Under the pieces are notes generated by a model. The model saw only the letters and a program-made list of their open reading frames with translations, was not told the origin of the DNA and did no database searches. This document shows, piece after piece, positions 31,520 through 41,637 of a stretch of DNA of 59,242 nucleotides. Each line of letters starts with the position of its first letter. Position 1 is the first letter of the stretch. The stretch spans positions 59,430-118,671 of the forward strand of contig PDIM01010264.1 of NCBI GenBank assembly GCA_002811675.1, given 5' to 3'. Both the position numbers and the translations under genes were made by a program. This DNA is from Ichthyosporea sp. XGB-2017a (taxonomy: Eukaryota; Opisthokonta; Ichthyosporea).

Positions 31520-33355
31520 TCAGGGGACGGAAATGTGTGCCTCCAACGCTGTCCCTGCCATCTCTAACTTCAGCTTATCATCCTCCGAAAAGGCCAATGA
31601 GAATGGGCTGAAACAGTCGTGCAGGTACGTCAAGGACCCATCTTCGAGTGACGGAAAAGGAACATCAATGAAATGGGGTGTAGAATTGGTCAGCATTTGG
31701 TTGGTGGAGGGGTCGAGCGTGCAGCAATAACGAGGGGAGAGGGCTGAAGGGGAACTCACACTCTTTGATTTCTTTTCCAAAAAGTGCACTTCCTTGGCTT
31801 CGTACAGAGGCTTATCAATCAATCGAAGACTTGAAAGGATATCCTTTTCACCACCACCAGATGACGCCAATGCAAAATAGAAGTTGTTATTTTCATTGGA
31901 CGATGGAAGACCATACGCATTTGAGATCACAAGGTGGATATATATTTCACAGAAAAGGGAAGAAGTTGGGTCATCACCCATCCATTTCAGGCAGCCCACA
32001 CAAAAGTTAAAGTCCGCTAGCACAATCTTGTCTTGCATTAGCATTTTATGGCACCTCTGAGCACATTTTTCATTTACATTTTTGTACAAGTCCTTAAAGC
32101 GACCGTCAAGCTTCGTTTTGTCCTGATTGTCAAGAATTTCTTTTGTCGCCATTGCATTATAAATCAGTCCCACGATCATTTCTACATTAATAACTTCCGA
32201 TCGCAATGTTGGAAAGTGCAGATACTTTGCATCTATCTCAGCAAGATGCTGAACAATCAACCCAGATACACTAACTCTTTCCGGCAGTTCGGTAAGACAT
32301 TCATTCGAGGCTCTTTTGGAGCTGAATAACTCTGCCCCGTAACAAAAACACAAATTCCTCACCTCATCGCAACCATCGCCACCCCCCCAGTTTTCACACA
32401 TGAGTTTGAAAGATAATTGACGAGAAAAGAATTGACCAGACTCTGGTGTAGGACCATATTCCGCACCAAATCGGGGACGTAGATTAGTACTTTCTTTGTC
32501 ACACGATTTTATATAGAGGATTTTCTTTCCCTCAGGGGCAGCTTTACATGCAATAACAAGGAAATCTTTCTCAAAACAACAGTTCGAGGAAGGTCTTATG
32601 TGAATAGTTTCGTCGTTTTGGGCAATAAAATCCCGGCATGTTAGTTTGCCCTTTCCCAATGGCATCCCATCCTCCTCCATTGGTCCCTTTTCATCACAAT
32701 TTATAACTGATCTAACACTAATTAAGGTTTCATCAACAGTCACAAAACTACAATGGGCTCTTCGAGAATCCATGCTCATCAACAAGAGCTTCTCATTGGG
32801 AATGCTGTCGCTGAAGACGTAGCCAAAATTCTTTTTCTTTGAAAATATGGAGGGAAAAAAGTACCAGTAACGAAAAGAACTATTGGAAACAAAAAGACAA
32901 AGAGAATTCTCATATTCAGTATAGTGCAGACCCACCACTCCCCCCCTGGAATGGAAGAGACGGGCAGCCTTTACACCCAAAAGAAAAACCCTGTGCAGCT
33001 TTAGCGCCCCATTCTTGACTATCCAGCAGTAACAAGAAAATACACCCTCATGCACGAGGCGCAGGGATACAAGCAATCTTCCTCTACACGCAAAGCCAAC
33101 AAAGAATTGTCCGTGAAAGAGCTCGCTTTTCGCGTGAATACCCTTTCGAAATGTTTTAAACAGCTTTGAAAGAACAGTCACACGACGCCTCAGTAGCATT
33201 GGATTCCCCTTATGATCATGACAGCAATGAAAATTACTTCTATTCCCCGCCCACCCACGGCCCCTCGCCACTCGCCCGTGGAGCTCACGGAACATCAACA
33301 CCTTCACGCATCCCTCCACATGGATTTTTGACCCCACTTTAGTCTCGCATACCAT
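31520..33355 (-). CDS. uncharacterised 611-residue protein, possibly DCAF15-like
   Basis: Intronless frame with a good ATG. I do not firmly recognise it. Residues 50-125 (LRRRVTVLSKLFKTF, then HGQFFVGFACRGRLLVSL and FSCYCWIVKNGALKLHRV) resemble in spacing the N-terminal WD-like domain of DCAF15, a CUL4-DDB1 substrate receptor of similar length (600). The rest alternates short beta-like segments with Cys residues (CRDFIAQNDETIHI, KDFLVIACKAAP) and ends in FSEDDKLKLEMAGTALEAHI. There is no signal peptide or membrane segment. If the match holds it would be a ubiquitin-ligase adaptor. The gene lies between POLD4 and CFAP97 on the same strand, 231 bp from POLD4. Confidence 0.6.
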   Translation of the reverse strand: MVCETKVGSKIHVEGCVKVLMFRELHGRVARGRGWAGNRSNFHCCHDHKGNPMLLRRRVTVLSKLFKTFRKGIHAKSELFHGQFFVGFACRGRLLVSLRLVHEGVFSCYCWIVKNGALKLHRVFLLGVKAARLFHSRGGVVGLHYTEYENSLCLFVSNSSFRYWYFFPSIFSKKKNFGYVFSDSIPNEKLLLMSMDSRRAHCSFVTVDETLISVRSVINCDEKGPMEEDGMPLGKGKLTCRDFIAQNDETIHIRPSSNCCFEKDFLVIACKAAPEGKKILYIKSCDKESTNLRPRFGAEYGPTPESGQFFSRQLSFKLMCENWGGGDGCDEVRNLCFCYGAELFSSKRASNECLTELPERVSVSGLIVQHLAEIDAKYLHFPTLRSEVINVEMIVGLIYNAMATKEILDNQDKTKLDGRFKDLYKNVNEKCAQRCHKMLMQDKIVLADFNFCVGCLKWMGDDPTSSLFCEIYIHLVISNAYGLPSSNENNNFYFALASSGGGEKDILSSLRLIDKPLYEAKEVHFLEKKSKSVSSPSALSPRYCCTLDPSTNQMLTNSTPHFIDVPFPSLEDGSLTYLHDCFSPFSLAFSEDDKLKLEMAGTALEAHISVP

Positions 33356-33732
33356 TGAATCTGCCTCTTTTCCACATTCAATATCACTCGTTCACTTTGT
33401 TTACTTCTTTTATACCCCCCTTCTTCCCGCTCCCATTCCTCTCTTTCTCTGTCCCCTTCTTCCTCTCTTTCTCTGTCCCCTTCTTCCTCTATTCCTCAGA
33501 AATCTTCCGAAAAAAAGAAAAAAAAAAGAAGAAGAAGCAAAAGCGGCAGACAAAACAAAACAAAATAAGTAAAGGCAACAAACTACAAGCACAAAAAAAA
33601 TAAAAAAATAAATAAAGCCCCTTCTCCTCCTGACTCCTCCTCCTGACTCCTTCTCCTGACTCCTTCTCCTCCTCGGTTGTGTTTTTACTTTTCTTTATTT
33701 TCATTGTCATTTCCTTTATATTTCCTCCATCA
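33356..33732. other. intergenic pyrimidine-rich region with short tandem repeats
   Basis: 377 bp between the orphan start and the CFAP97 stop. A 24-bp pyrimidine unit is repeated twice (33439-33462, 33463-33486) and a CTCCTGACTCCTT-type unit three times near 33621-33675. No gene is seen. Confidence 0.6.
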
Positions 33733-34869
33733 TTACTCTGCTGCCGCGTCTTCCTCCCCGGCTGCCTCTTCTGCCCCTGCTGGCTCCTCTTGTGCCTCCT
33801 CCTGCTGGCCTTCCTCTCCACCACCATCTGGTCCAGCCGGAAAGGGGTCTTGCTCGTCCATCGGATAGGAGAGTCCCCCATTGGGTGCTGTGGTCTTCGG
33901 TCTTGGATCATCGGACTTGCGCAACCCAGGGACTCGATTTGGTCGACGTTGATCATGAACAGTCTTGCGCCTGTAAGTCAGATCAGCTGTACAAAAGCAA
34001 AAAAGGAGTAATTGAAACATACTGATTAGAATACCGAAATACCAAGAAAGAGATTCAAATTGATATAGTTGTGTACTTACTTTCAGCACGATTTACATGA
34101 GTTGAATCACACCAGGGAGGCTGACTATCAAGGTTTCGTTTGGGAGTCCAAGTGCGGTATGGAAAACAAGAAATATTGCGAAGATAATCTTTTGTATTCA
34201 GGGTGAAAAAAGGAAGATTTAACCAAATATTCATCAATAAAAAAGTAGAAAGAAGAGAAGAGACAATTGAAGAGAGGCTCACTTACCTTCGTTAACGGAC
34301 CATTCTGCAGACCATTGCTGGTGATTGTAATGGGGGGCCTTTGCCTTGAGCCTTCTGAGGATAGCCTGGTTCTCATGTGTAATTCGTAACAGTTCCCGCT
34401 GCCTGCGTGTAGCGTTGAGTGATTTGGCTCCCTTTTTCTTATTAAGCACATTGATGGAAGGCTTCTGTCTCATGATGGATGACATTTTCTCCAATAAAAT
34501 GCGATTGTCACGCTCGATTGTTGATAATCTCTCCTCCTCCATTTGCAGTTTCTTCAACTTCAAATGCAAATGCAAATATGTCTGTGGGGGGTTGTTATCA
34601 ATATGTCCCTTAGCTACAAAACACATTCAGTGAATACGTTAGCAAACATATACGAAAAGGATAATCACTCTGAACGAACTATATTCTCACAAGTACAGGA
34701 AATCTAGTTTACCTTGTTGGACCTTAGCTCGATGCACGGCATGCATCTTATCGTCCCATCGCTTTGTCAACAGTTTGTTGGCACATGGCTTGATGGAATT
34801 ATATGCACGGTGTGAGATGTCCCTCTCAGCGTGTTGTTGATTTGTGTTATTTCTAGTTCGGTTAGGCAT
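33733..34869 (-). CDS. CFAP97 / hemingway-family ciliary protein
   Basis: Four exons, 34869-34713, 34613-34287, 34188-34081 and 33986-33733, join in frame to 281 residues. The core (residues 20-150) is the KIAA1430 domain: KLLTKRWDDKMHAVHRAKV, PPQTYLHLHLKLKKLQMEEE, RLSTIERDNRILLEKMSSIM, and RRQRELLRITHENQAILRRL. In flies and mammals these proteins are needed for motile cilia and sperm flagella. The C-terminal exon adds a basic Pro-rich stretch and an acidic Glu/Ala tail. The 2000-odd bases upstream carry the receptor-like gene on the same strand. Family assignment is firm; which CFAP97 subfamily (CFAP97 or CFAP97D) is open, though the short length favours CFAP97D. Confidence 0.88.
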
Positions 34870-35379
34870 CTTATAGTTCTGCTCAGTTGATTAACTCACT
34901 CACCTTTTCCTTTATTCTCAGCATTCAAAAAAATAAAAGAAAAAGAAGAGAAAGGAAAAGGAAAAAAGGACTTTGAAATAAATACAAAAAAGGGGGAAAA
35001 CTTGGTTCACATGGCAATTCATCTATTTTTAGAACCTGTCTATCAATAATTTGATGTTGAATCATTTTTATTATTTTCTGGCACAAGGGGAGGAACCCGG
35101 GTGAGGGTTACGGCATGAAGTGGATATTGTGTTACTGGTAGCGGCTTATCGTGTTATGTCTCTCAGAGCAAAGGAGCAGCACAGTCGAAACTTCTGGCGT
35201 TGTGTACTTTGTTTCACTTTCAGCTGCAGTTTCTCTTTCGGACACCATGAAGCTAACCTGTGACCCAACACTCATAAGTTGATACTCCGTGAACCAAAGA
35301 TATGCGGGAAAAATTAAAACTTTCCCGAAAAAAAAAGGATATGTTTATTAGAATAAGCCGAGTGGCGTGTTTTTTTTAC
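34870..35379. other. intergenic, CFAP97 promoter and receptor 3' region
   Basis: 510 bp, A-rich in 34928-34998, with no recognisable gene, repeat or RNA. Confidence 0.5.
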
Positions 35380-38300
35380 CTACGTGTCTTCAAGGGATTT
35401 GTGAGGCCGTTCCGCTTTTTCACAAAGAGTCACCTCCTGCTCCCGGGGTATTTCTTTGATGGTGCATTCATCCATATTACTTCGACTTGCTCGACTACCT
35501 CGACTGCTTCTATAGTTATAAGCGGGCTCAGACAAAGAGAGTCTGAAAGACTCTATCGCAGAGTTTCCAGATGCACGGGGTTTTTGTTTCAGAAAGCTTG
35601 GCACCCTCTCAAGAGAACTACCGCCCTTTAAGATGATTTCTTCCCGTAGCCTTTGAAGTATCGAAAGTGTTGGGTCACCATCCTCTGTAAAATAAGCAAG
35701 TGAAGCGAGCAAATACGCTATTCCTTGCCAGTAGTCTAAACGTGCGTCGTCGTCATCTGCTGGGCATTTCGTTCTGCAAATCTTAAATAGTCCATAATTT
35801 CTGTGAAACAGTTTCAGCACCATTCTCCTCTCTTTTTCTCTGATGGTCGTCATACTTTTCAACAACTTTGAATTGATTTCATTATCGTCTCCAAGGATAA
35901 CGGAATTTTGCGCAGAATTAATTTGTGTGTTTGATCTTAAAAAAGAAAATAATCATATTGGTATGTTTGTACGTCATTGATGTGGGTGAATGGATAATTA
36001 AGATACTTACAGATGTAAAGACCCCCTTCTCGAAATTTCAATGTTTTCAAGCATTCCTTGCCCAAACTGCTCATCATCTTCCATAGATTTTTTGTTTTCA
36101 AACAAAGGCTGATAATTCTTCCAAATGTACCATAACCCACTTAAAATTTCTAATAAACTTAATGTTAAGAATAGAGACGTAAATACAATTTCCTTTTGTT
36201 TGACTTCCTCTAGAATAATTCCAAAAAGACATAACTCGGCAATAATTCCCAAACCAACTTGTCGACTAAAATTTACCCATTTGACATTACAAGGCATGCG
36301 GTTCCGTATCCAGACAATGAATGCAATGGAAAGAATACAAATAGCGATAAGCACGGATGTGACATCATCCGGAAACACAGACACCATCAATACTACAACA
36401 ATTTTAAAGAAGCTGTTCAGTACATGGTATTCCGGAAGGTATAGCACCTGCAGATCCCGAGATAGATCCTGTAAATGAAGTAGTAGCGTGTTCATAGGAT
36501 TTCGTTAGAACCCTGCTCAATCTATCAATGAAAACATATACAATTTGCGTAAGAAAACCTACCTGCCAGTAATATGAAGAACGGATGACATAGGTTCCAT
36601 ATAATATAGAAAGAATAAGACCAAAAGTAGCATAGGCAAAATGAACGCCAGACCAGCATTCAATACTACACGAATCCAAATTGAGTGCAACTGCCTGGTC
36701 GGGCATATATTGGCAAGAAAATGCTTGAAGAAAATAGCCCGTAAGAGGAATAAACCCAATATCAGCTATAATAGGTAAATAGAAGGCTCTTGGGTAGAGC
36801 AAGAGTTTAATTGCAGAATACTGTTCTAGAGAGTAGAGTAACTTCACTTTAAGGCTGAGGGCATAGAATAACCACAAGATTGCCACAGCAACAGCAACCC
36901 AGAATGCCCAAAAGAAAATACCTTGTTTTTCAAGACCAAAGACTTCAACAATTCTCTCAATTATCTTTATCGAATTCCATTCTATGTCTGTTTGGAGACA
37001 AAGAGACATAATCTGAAACGTTTCAATGATAACAGCGCCTAGGGCTATTAAATTACTCACTGAGAACTCGATCCCTTTCCTAATTTCAACAACTCTGATA
37101 GAAGCATACTTGGCTTTCTTGATAGATCTGTATACAACATATAGTACAGCACAGGTGAATCCCACCAAAAAAAGTAACTCAGTAATTACCCCATACTTGC
37201 TGCTCTTCCATGCCAAAGAAAAGTTTTGATAGAAGCGATTTCCGTTTGCATTCACATCATCACATTTGTCACCTGATATTTCGAGAATTGGAAACAAGAG
37301 GTGGAGTTAAAATAAGAATATGTATTGATGAGTTTCTAGAATTGGTACTATTTACACTTCTTCCACTATTCTTCAAACTTACCGATTATTGTGCTTTCCT
37401 CTTCAACTATAATTTGAAAACCAGCAGGACAAGATTGACCAGTTGGAACAACTACTACAGAGTAAACTCCTCGTGATGTGTCTGACACGGTGACGGCAAC
37501 TATTTGGTCCCCATTCTCAGCCGGGGGGGGCGCCATGTTTGAAATATCCCACGTAAACCCTTGCGACAGTGTTTGACTTGTGTTAGTTTTGCCTTTTTCA
37601 ACGAATAAAAGCGAGTCATAAGAATCAACACCGCTTACAGCTTTCCCTGTCCTTAAAATGATTCTGAAGGAAATTGTGTATTGCGTAGCCAAAAACTCAA
37701 AATAGGTTGCACTTCTGCAAGGAGAAGTAGAAGAATATACAAACGTCCCTGAAGTCGATTGAGCAGGGATTGGGTCTACGCCATCGCACTTTTCCCCTTT
37801 AAAAGATGCCAAACAAGTACAAGTCGCGGTTTTTGGATTGCATATACCATTTGTATTGGAGCAATCCCCTGGACAAGAGCCATCGAGAGGAATTTTTTCC
37901 CATACAAGGGGTTGGTCCTCCTTAAGCAAGCCACCTGCCCATGTAAATACCCTCCTCATCTTTCCAGGGCTGTAGAATTGAAAGATGTCATAAGATGCGG
38001 CATTGGATTCCCCATTGGTAATATTAAAATTCACATTCTCTGACGAAGCACCATTGAAGGTGAGACCCTTTGCAGTCTCATAAACAAGCTCACCATCAAG
38101 TATATTCCCGCCCTGGTCTAGAACTTTTTGAAACCCGTACGCAAAAGCCAAAAATGCATCTACTGCTAGATATGATACAGGATTTATGTCCGTTCTGTTG
38201 CCATCAAAATCAAAATATTGCTATTATGACCAATTGCAGCATAAGATAAAACACCGTGAGATCCAAAGGAACACAAAAGGTTAACACAAGCAAGATTCAG

Positions 38301-39323
38301 TAACGGCATTTGTATCATTTCTTAACCACTTACCGTTGCTGGGCCCCATCTTTCACGTATGATACCTTTCAAACGAGTAAGCCCCCCTCCCGAAGGGGCT
38401 ACGGCGATATTCCCTATCAACAATTCCCCAAATGCGATATCGGTCCTTCTATTCTCTAATGCCACTGAATCTGGACCTAGCATCGTTATTTCATTCGTTA
38501 AATACTTCTCTGAATGCATAACAGAGACAAATTCCATGAAGTTTGCGTTCGACAGCATCAGCAAGATGACCTGGGTTGAAGATTCTCTCAATGTCTTAAC
38601 GAGTTCTTTTAAGAGGGAAGCATCCTTTTCTGCATCTACAAGCCCTTGTAATTTTATATTTACACCAAAAGTTATGTTATACTTTGCAGCTTCCTGGGTA
38701 ATCGTATTATATATACCTTCAGAGTAGTCAAGTTTTGACGATACTATCGCTACTCGTTTCCAACCAAATCTTCTCAATATATCAACATGAACAATTCCCT
38801 GAGCAGCATCATTTGGCGTGGTCCTCAAAAAATATGGATATAAAGCATTATCACTTAGGGCGGGTGAAGTAGAGGCAAATGAACACATTGGTACCTTAAA
38901 AATCTTCGTTATTTGAAGTGCTCCAATTGAGGAAGAGGAGCATATCATGCCCACAATGGCATGAACCGGATTAACCTGGGAAAAGTAGTAGCCCCCTTCC
39001 ACCCCACCAGCCATATCGCACCCAACATGATAATTAACTAGCTCTATTGAGTGGCCAACTAATAAGTCGTCCAGTACACCATCATTGTGGTCATGAATCA
39101 TGTCACGCACAAACTCAATTACTTTATAGAATTCCTCCACGGCCAAGGAAACCGGATTTAAATACCCATATCCCATCCCTATCTTGATTGTTACACCTTG
39201 CACACCTGCACCCGGGAACACTAGCAAAAACAGAAAAACTGCTTGGGATAGGATCATTGCCACCTTGAACTTGGCGGCACAGAGGGATTCCTTCCTGCCA
39301 TTCACATTCCCTTTACCCGTCAT
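35380..39323 (-). CDS. PBP1-EGF ectodomain fused to a polytopic membrane module
   Basis: Five exons, 39323-38334, 38220-37383, 37272-36563, 36468-36011 and 35935-35380, join in frame to 1183 residues. A hydrophobic signal near 22-43 precedes a type I periplasmic-binding-protein domain (about 45-430; HAIVGMICSSSSIGALQI, FGWKRVAIVSSKLDYSEG). An EGF-like module follows (446-477; CPGDCSNTNGICNPKTATC, CLASFKGEKC), then a beta-rich domain, then about nine hydrophobic segments from residue 640. The membrane part contains an extracellular CSIECWSGVHFAYATFG motif and lacks features of the class C 7TM bundle. The cytosolic tail is Ser-rich. PBP1 domains bind small ligands in glutamate/GABA and natriuretic-peptide receptors, so a chemosensory receptor or ligand-gated channel is plausible. 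The function is inferred from architecture only. Confidence 0.85.
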
Positions 39324-40032
39324 TTTACCCGTCGTCGTTCACGAGTTCCCATATTCACCCCTCGAGTAACACCAAGTCTACCAAATACTCTTCATCATTC
39401 ACACCTTAAATCTCATTCAAATCAATAAAAGAAAGGATCCACCATTGGAAACTAAACATTATAACCTGGCAAAAAAAGGATATATTTATATCATGATCGG
39501 GAGACGTACAACTATTCGCAAGAAATGTTAACCTCGCTTGCCTTTTATGGGTGGAATATTCCCATATTTAGAGGATTATTTATCTGTTATATGTGAAAAG
39601 CTCGTGGATTCATTATAGGGTTAGCAAGAGAAGTTTAGGGAGTGAGAGCTCACTGAGGAATTAGCATGGTCTGGTTCATGAACCGATATCAGTTGTTTCC
39701 GTGGCGCGCTTGATGTGATGGGACCCCCTGGGTGTAATACAGTAACTATGTAGAAGCCTAGCTTCTCACAAAAATATATAGACATATAATGGATGTCAAA
39801 AATTTGTCAATTATATTGCCTTCTTGTATTTATCAATTTGCTTTCTTGTTACTTGGGAATGTAAAAAGATGCGCAAAAATTTTGTTGCCAAAAGTTAAGT
39901 TGCAAGTGGATGGAAAACGCAGCACAACAACACAGCAGAAGCCCACCAGCCACTCTGGAGTAGCTTCCGTGCGAATCCTTCCTCGGGAATGTCTCTCATG
40001 TAAGCAATTCTCTTGCACATTGAGCGTGTGAA
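39324..40032. other. intergenic, receptor promoter to tRNA
   Basis: 709 bp without a supportable protein gene. It contains a perfect 12-nt palindrome GGTTCATGAACC at 39673-39684. The short frames at 39790-40030 have no coding character. Confidence 0.5.
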
Positions 40033-40117
40033 GCTACTATGTCCGAGTTTGGTTAAGGAGTTAGACTTAAGATCTAATGGACACATGTCCGCGCAGGTTC
40101 AAATCCTGCTGGTAGCA
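40033..40117 (+). tRNA. tRNA-Leu (anticodon TAA)
   Basis: An 85-nt class II tRNA without intron. The acceptor stem GCTACTA pairs with TGGTAGC (one T-G pair), discriminator A. The anticodon stem TTAGA/TCTAA encloses loop CTTAAGA with anticodon TAA. The long variable arm forms GGACACATGTCC, as leucine tRNAs require. The T-arm is GCAGG-TTCAAAT-CCTGC, with the internal B box GGTTCAAATCC. A 10-T pol III terminator follows. CCA is not encoded, as usual in eukaryotes. Confidence 0.95.
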
Positions 40118-40125
40118 TGCGTTTC

Positions 40126-40135
40126 TTTTTTTTTT
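40126..40135 (+). terminator. pol III terminator of tRNA-Leu
   Basis: Ten T on the sense strand beginning 9 bases after the tRNA 3' end. Confidence 0.85.
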
Positions 40136-41013
40136 CAGAAAAGACCCTAAAATTTTGTTGACCCTTGTTTTTTCTATTGCTCTGCTCTTTTTTTGAAGAA
40201 TTAGCCTTTCATAATTGAGCGAAGCGCAGCGTAGCGTTTTTCTCTCATCAGCTCAGGCCCTTTTTGACGGTCAATTTTTTCGAGGATATATGATCAAGGA
40301 TATATGATAAATGCAGCCTTCTGATTGGATAAAACCCCCATCCCTCAAAATTATGCTTCTCAGAACTGAATCCCTTACACAAGCTTCGCTCGTCCACACT
40401 TGCTGTGAGTAGCTATTTTACTTTTGCGGTTTGCGGCTTAGGATATTTTCAACTTTCCCAAGGTGGAATTTCAAGGCAGACTCAAGCCTTCCGGCACTTT
40501 CCGAACGTCTTTAGAGGGGTTTTAAAGTTTGCATTTCAAACTAGGCAGCTATAAAATAACAATAAATAGAAAATAGACTTCGTTTTCAAAATGATTACAA
40601 TTGAAAAACCGCTGCCTCAATCAACTTTGGTGAGCAATTGCTAATAGTACTATTATTATTGCAACATTTTAACAGGGAGCGGTCGCGGCTCCCTGCATTT
40701 TAATGTGAAACCGGAAAAGGGGGGGAGGGAATGTTGCTCAATGTTGCAGATTCAAATGTCACCATAAGTGCGTAAAATGCTCTTGGTGGCAGTCATGTTT
40801 CCATCATGTCCTTCGACCACTCTTGGAGAATCGAATTTTACGGATAAAAATTAAAAATGTTGAAATGGTTTAGCAATGAAGAATCAGATTAAATTTGAAA
40901 ATGCGTAAAATCTTTAACAATTACTTTCTGGGACACAATGTAGCTTCATTTGAGAAAACACAAGTCCGATCTCTCAATACAACAAGTCAAGCTGCCAATG
41001 ACAAGAGGCCGAA

Positions 41014-41086
41014 GTACAGCAGCTACTACATAATTATCCCGTGCTTCACAAATTTATTCCAATAATAATTTGTAGTAGCGCTGTAC
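41014..41086 (+). ncRNA. candidate miRNA-precursor-like hairpin
   Basis: The 5' arm (41014-41037) pairs with the 3' arm (41065-41086) in blocks of 7, 9 and 6 base pairs (22 in all). The blocks are separated by two single-base bulges, both in the 5' arm (A at 41021, T at 41031). The terminal loop is 27 nt. The total of 73 nt is the size of an animal-type pre-miRNA. It stands in intergenic DNA. A short foldback transposon remnant is the main alternative. Expression is unknown. Confidence 0.35.
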
Positions 41087-41637
41087 CTGTACCAGGAAAT
41101 CCATAGTATAGTATGTACATAGAAAATATTATCATGTAGCGGTCTAACAAAAAAAAAAACCGGTTTTTCCCCGGCGACGGGCAGTCGATCCCGCAGCTGA
41201 ATTACATAATTGAGGGAGGGGGTACATAATTAGCACTTTGCAGTCAAATAGAGGGGAGGGAGGGCCATCCATCACATGGCAGTACACACTATGTACTGCA
41301 GTACACTAATTGACTATATAGCTGTACTGCACGTTGTGCTGCTGCTTATTATATTACTCATTGTATTGCCAGCCCCTCCTCCCTTGAAGCTCCTTTAGTT
41401 TAGAAGAATTAGACTGTTTGTTAGCGACGAGGAGGATTAGTAGATTAGTAGATTGAGGAAGAGAAGAGAAAGACTGGGTTGTTTTGCTTGTTTTTTGGTG
41501 GTGGTGAAGCTTATTTATTATTAGTGTGTTTGGTTTATTTTGCTTTTTTTTTTTGTCGTTGATGGAATAGAGAAGAAAGTGAAGTGTCCGAAAAGGAGTT
41601 TGCGGAAAAAGATTCAACAGTAGAGAAAGAATTATAG

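Larger units (their letters stand above)
40118..41637. other. 1.5-kb intergenic region rich in inverted repeats
   Basis: No protein gene can be supported. It contains a perfect 8-bp hairpin CAGGGAGC/GCTCCCTG (40673-40695), the 73-nt hairpin at 41014-41086, the palindromes AAAAACCGGTTTTT (41155-41168) and GTACTGCAGTAC (about 41291-41302), and G-rich runs. The last 250 bases form the leader of the gene at 41638. Confidence 0.6.

Noticed and set aside
36011..37272. Class C GPCR seven-helix domain
   Set aside because: The number of hydrophobic segments is about nine and class C motifs are absent, so the GPCR name was not used.
39833..40018. Minus-strand frame of 61 codons before the tRNA
   Set aside because: No coding character, no conserved motif, overlaps other equally long random frames.
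41127..41206. tRNA-like word pair (TAGCGGTCTAAC and AGTCGATCCCGC)
   Set aside because: No acceptor or anticodon stem can be formed around them; at most a decayed tRNA-derived element.
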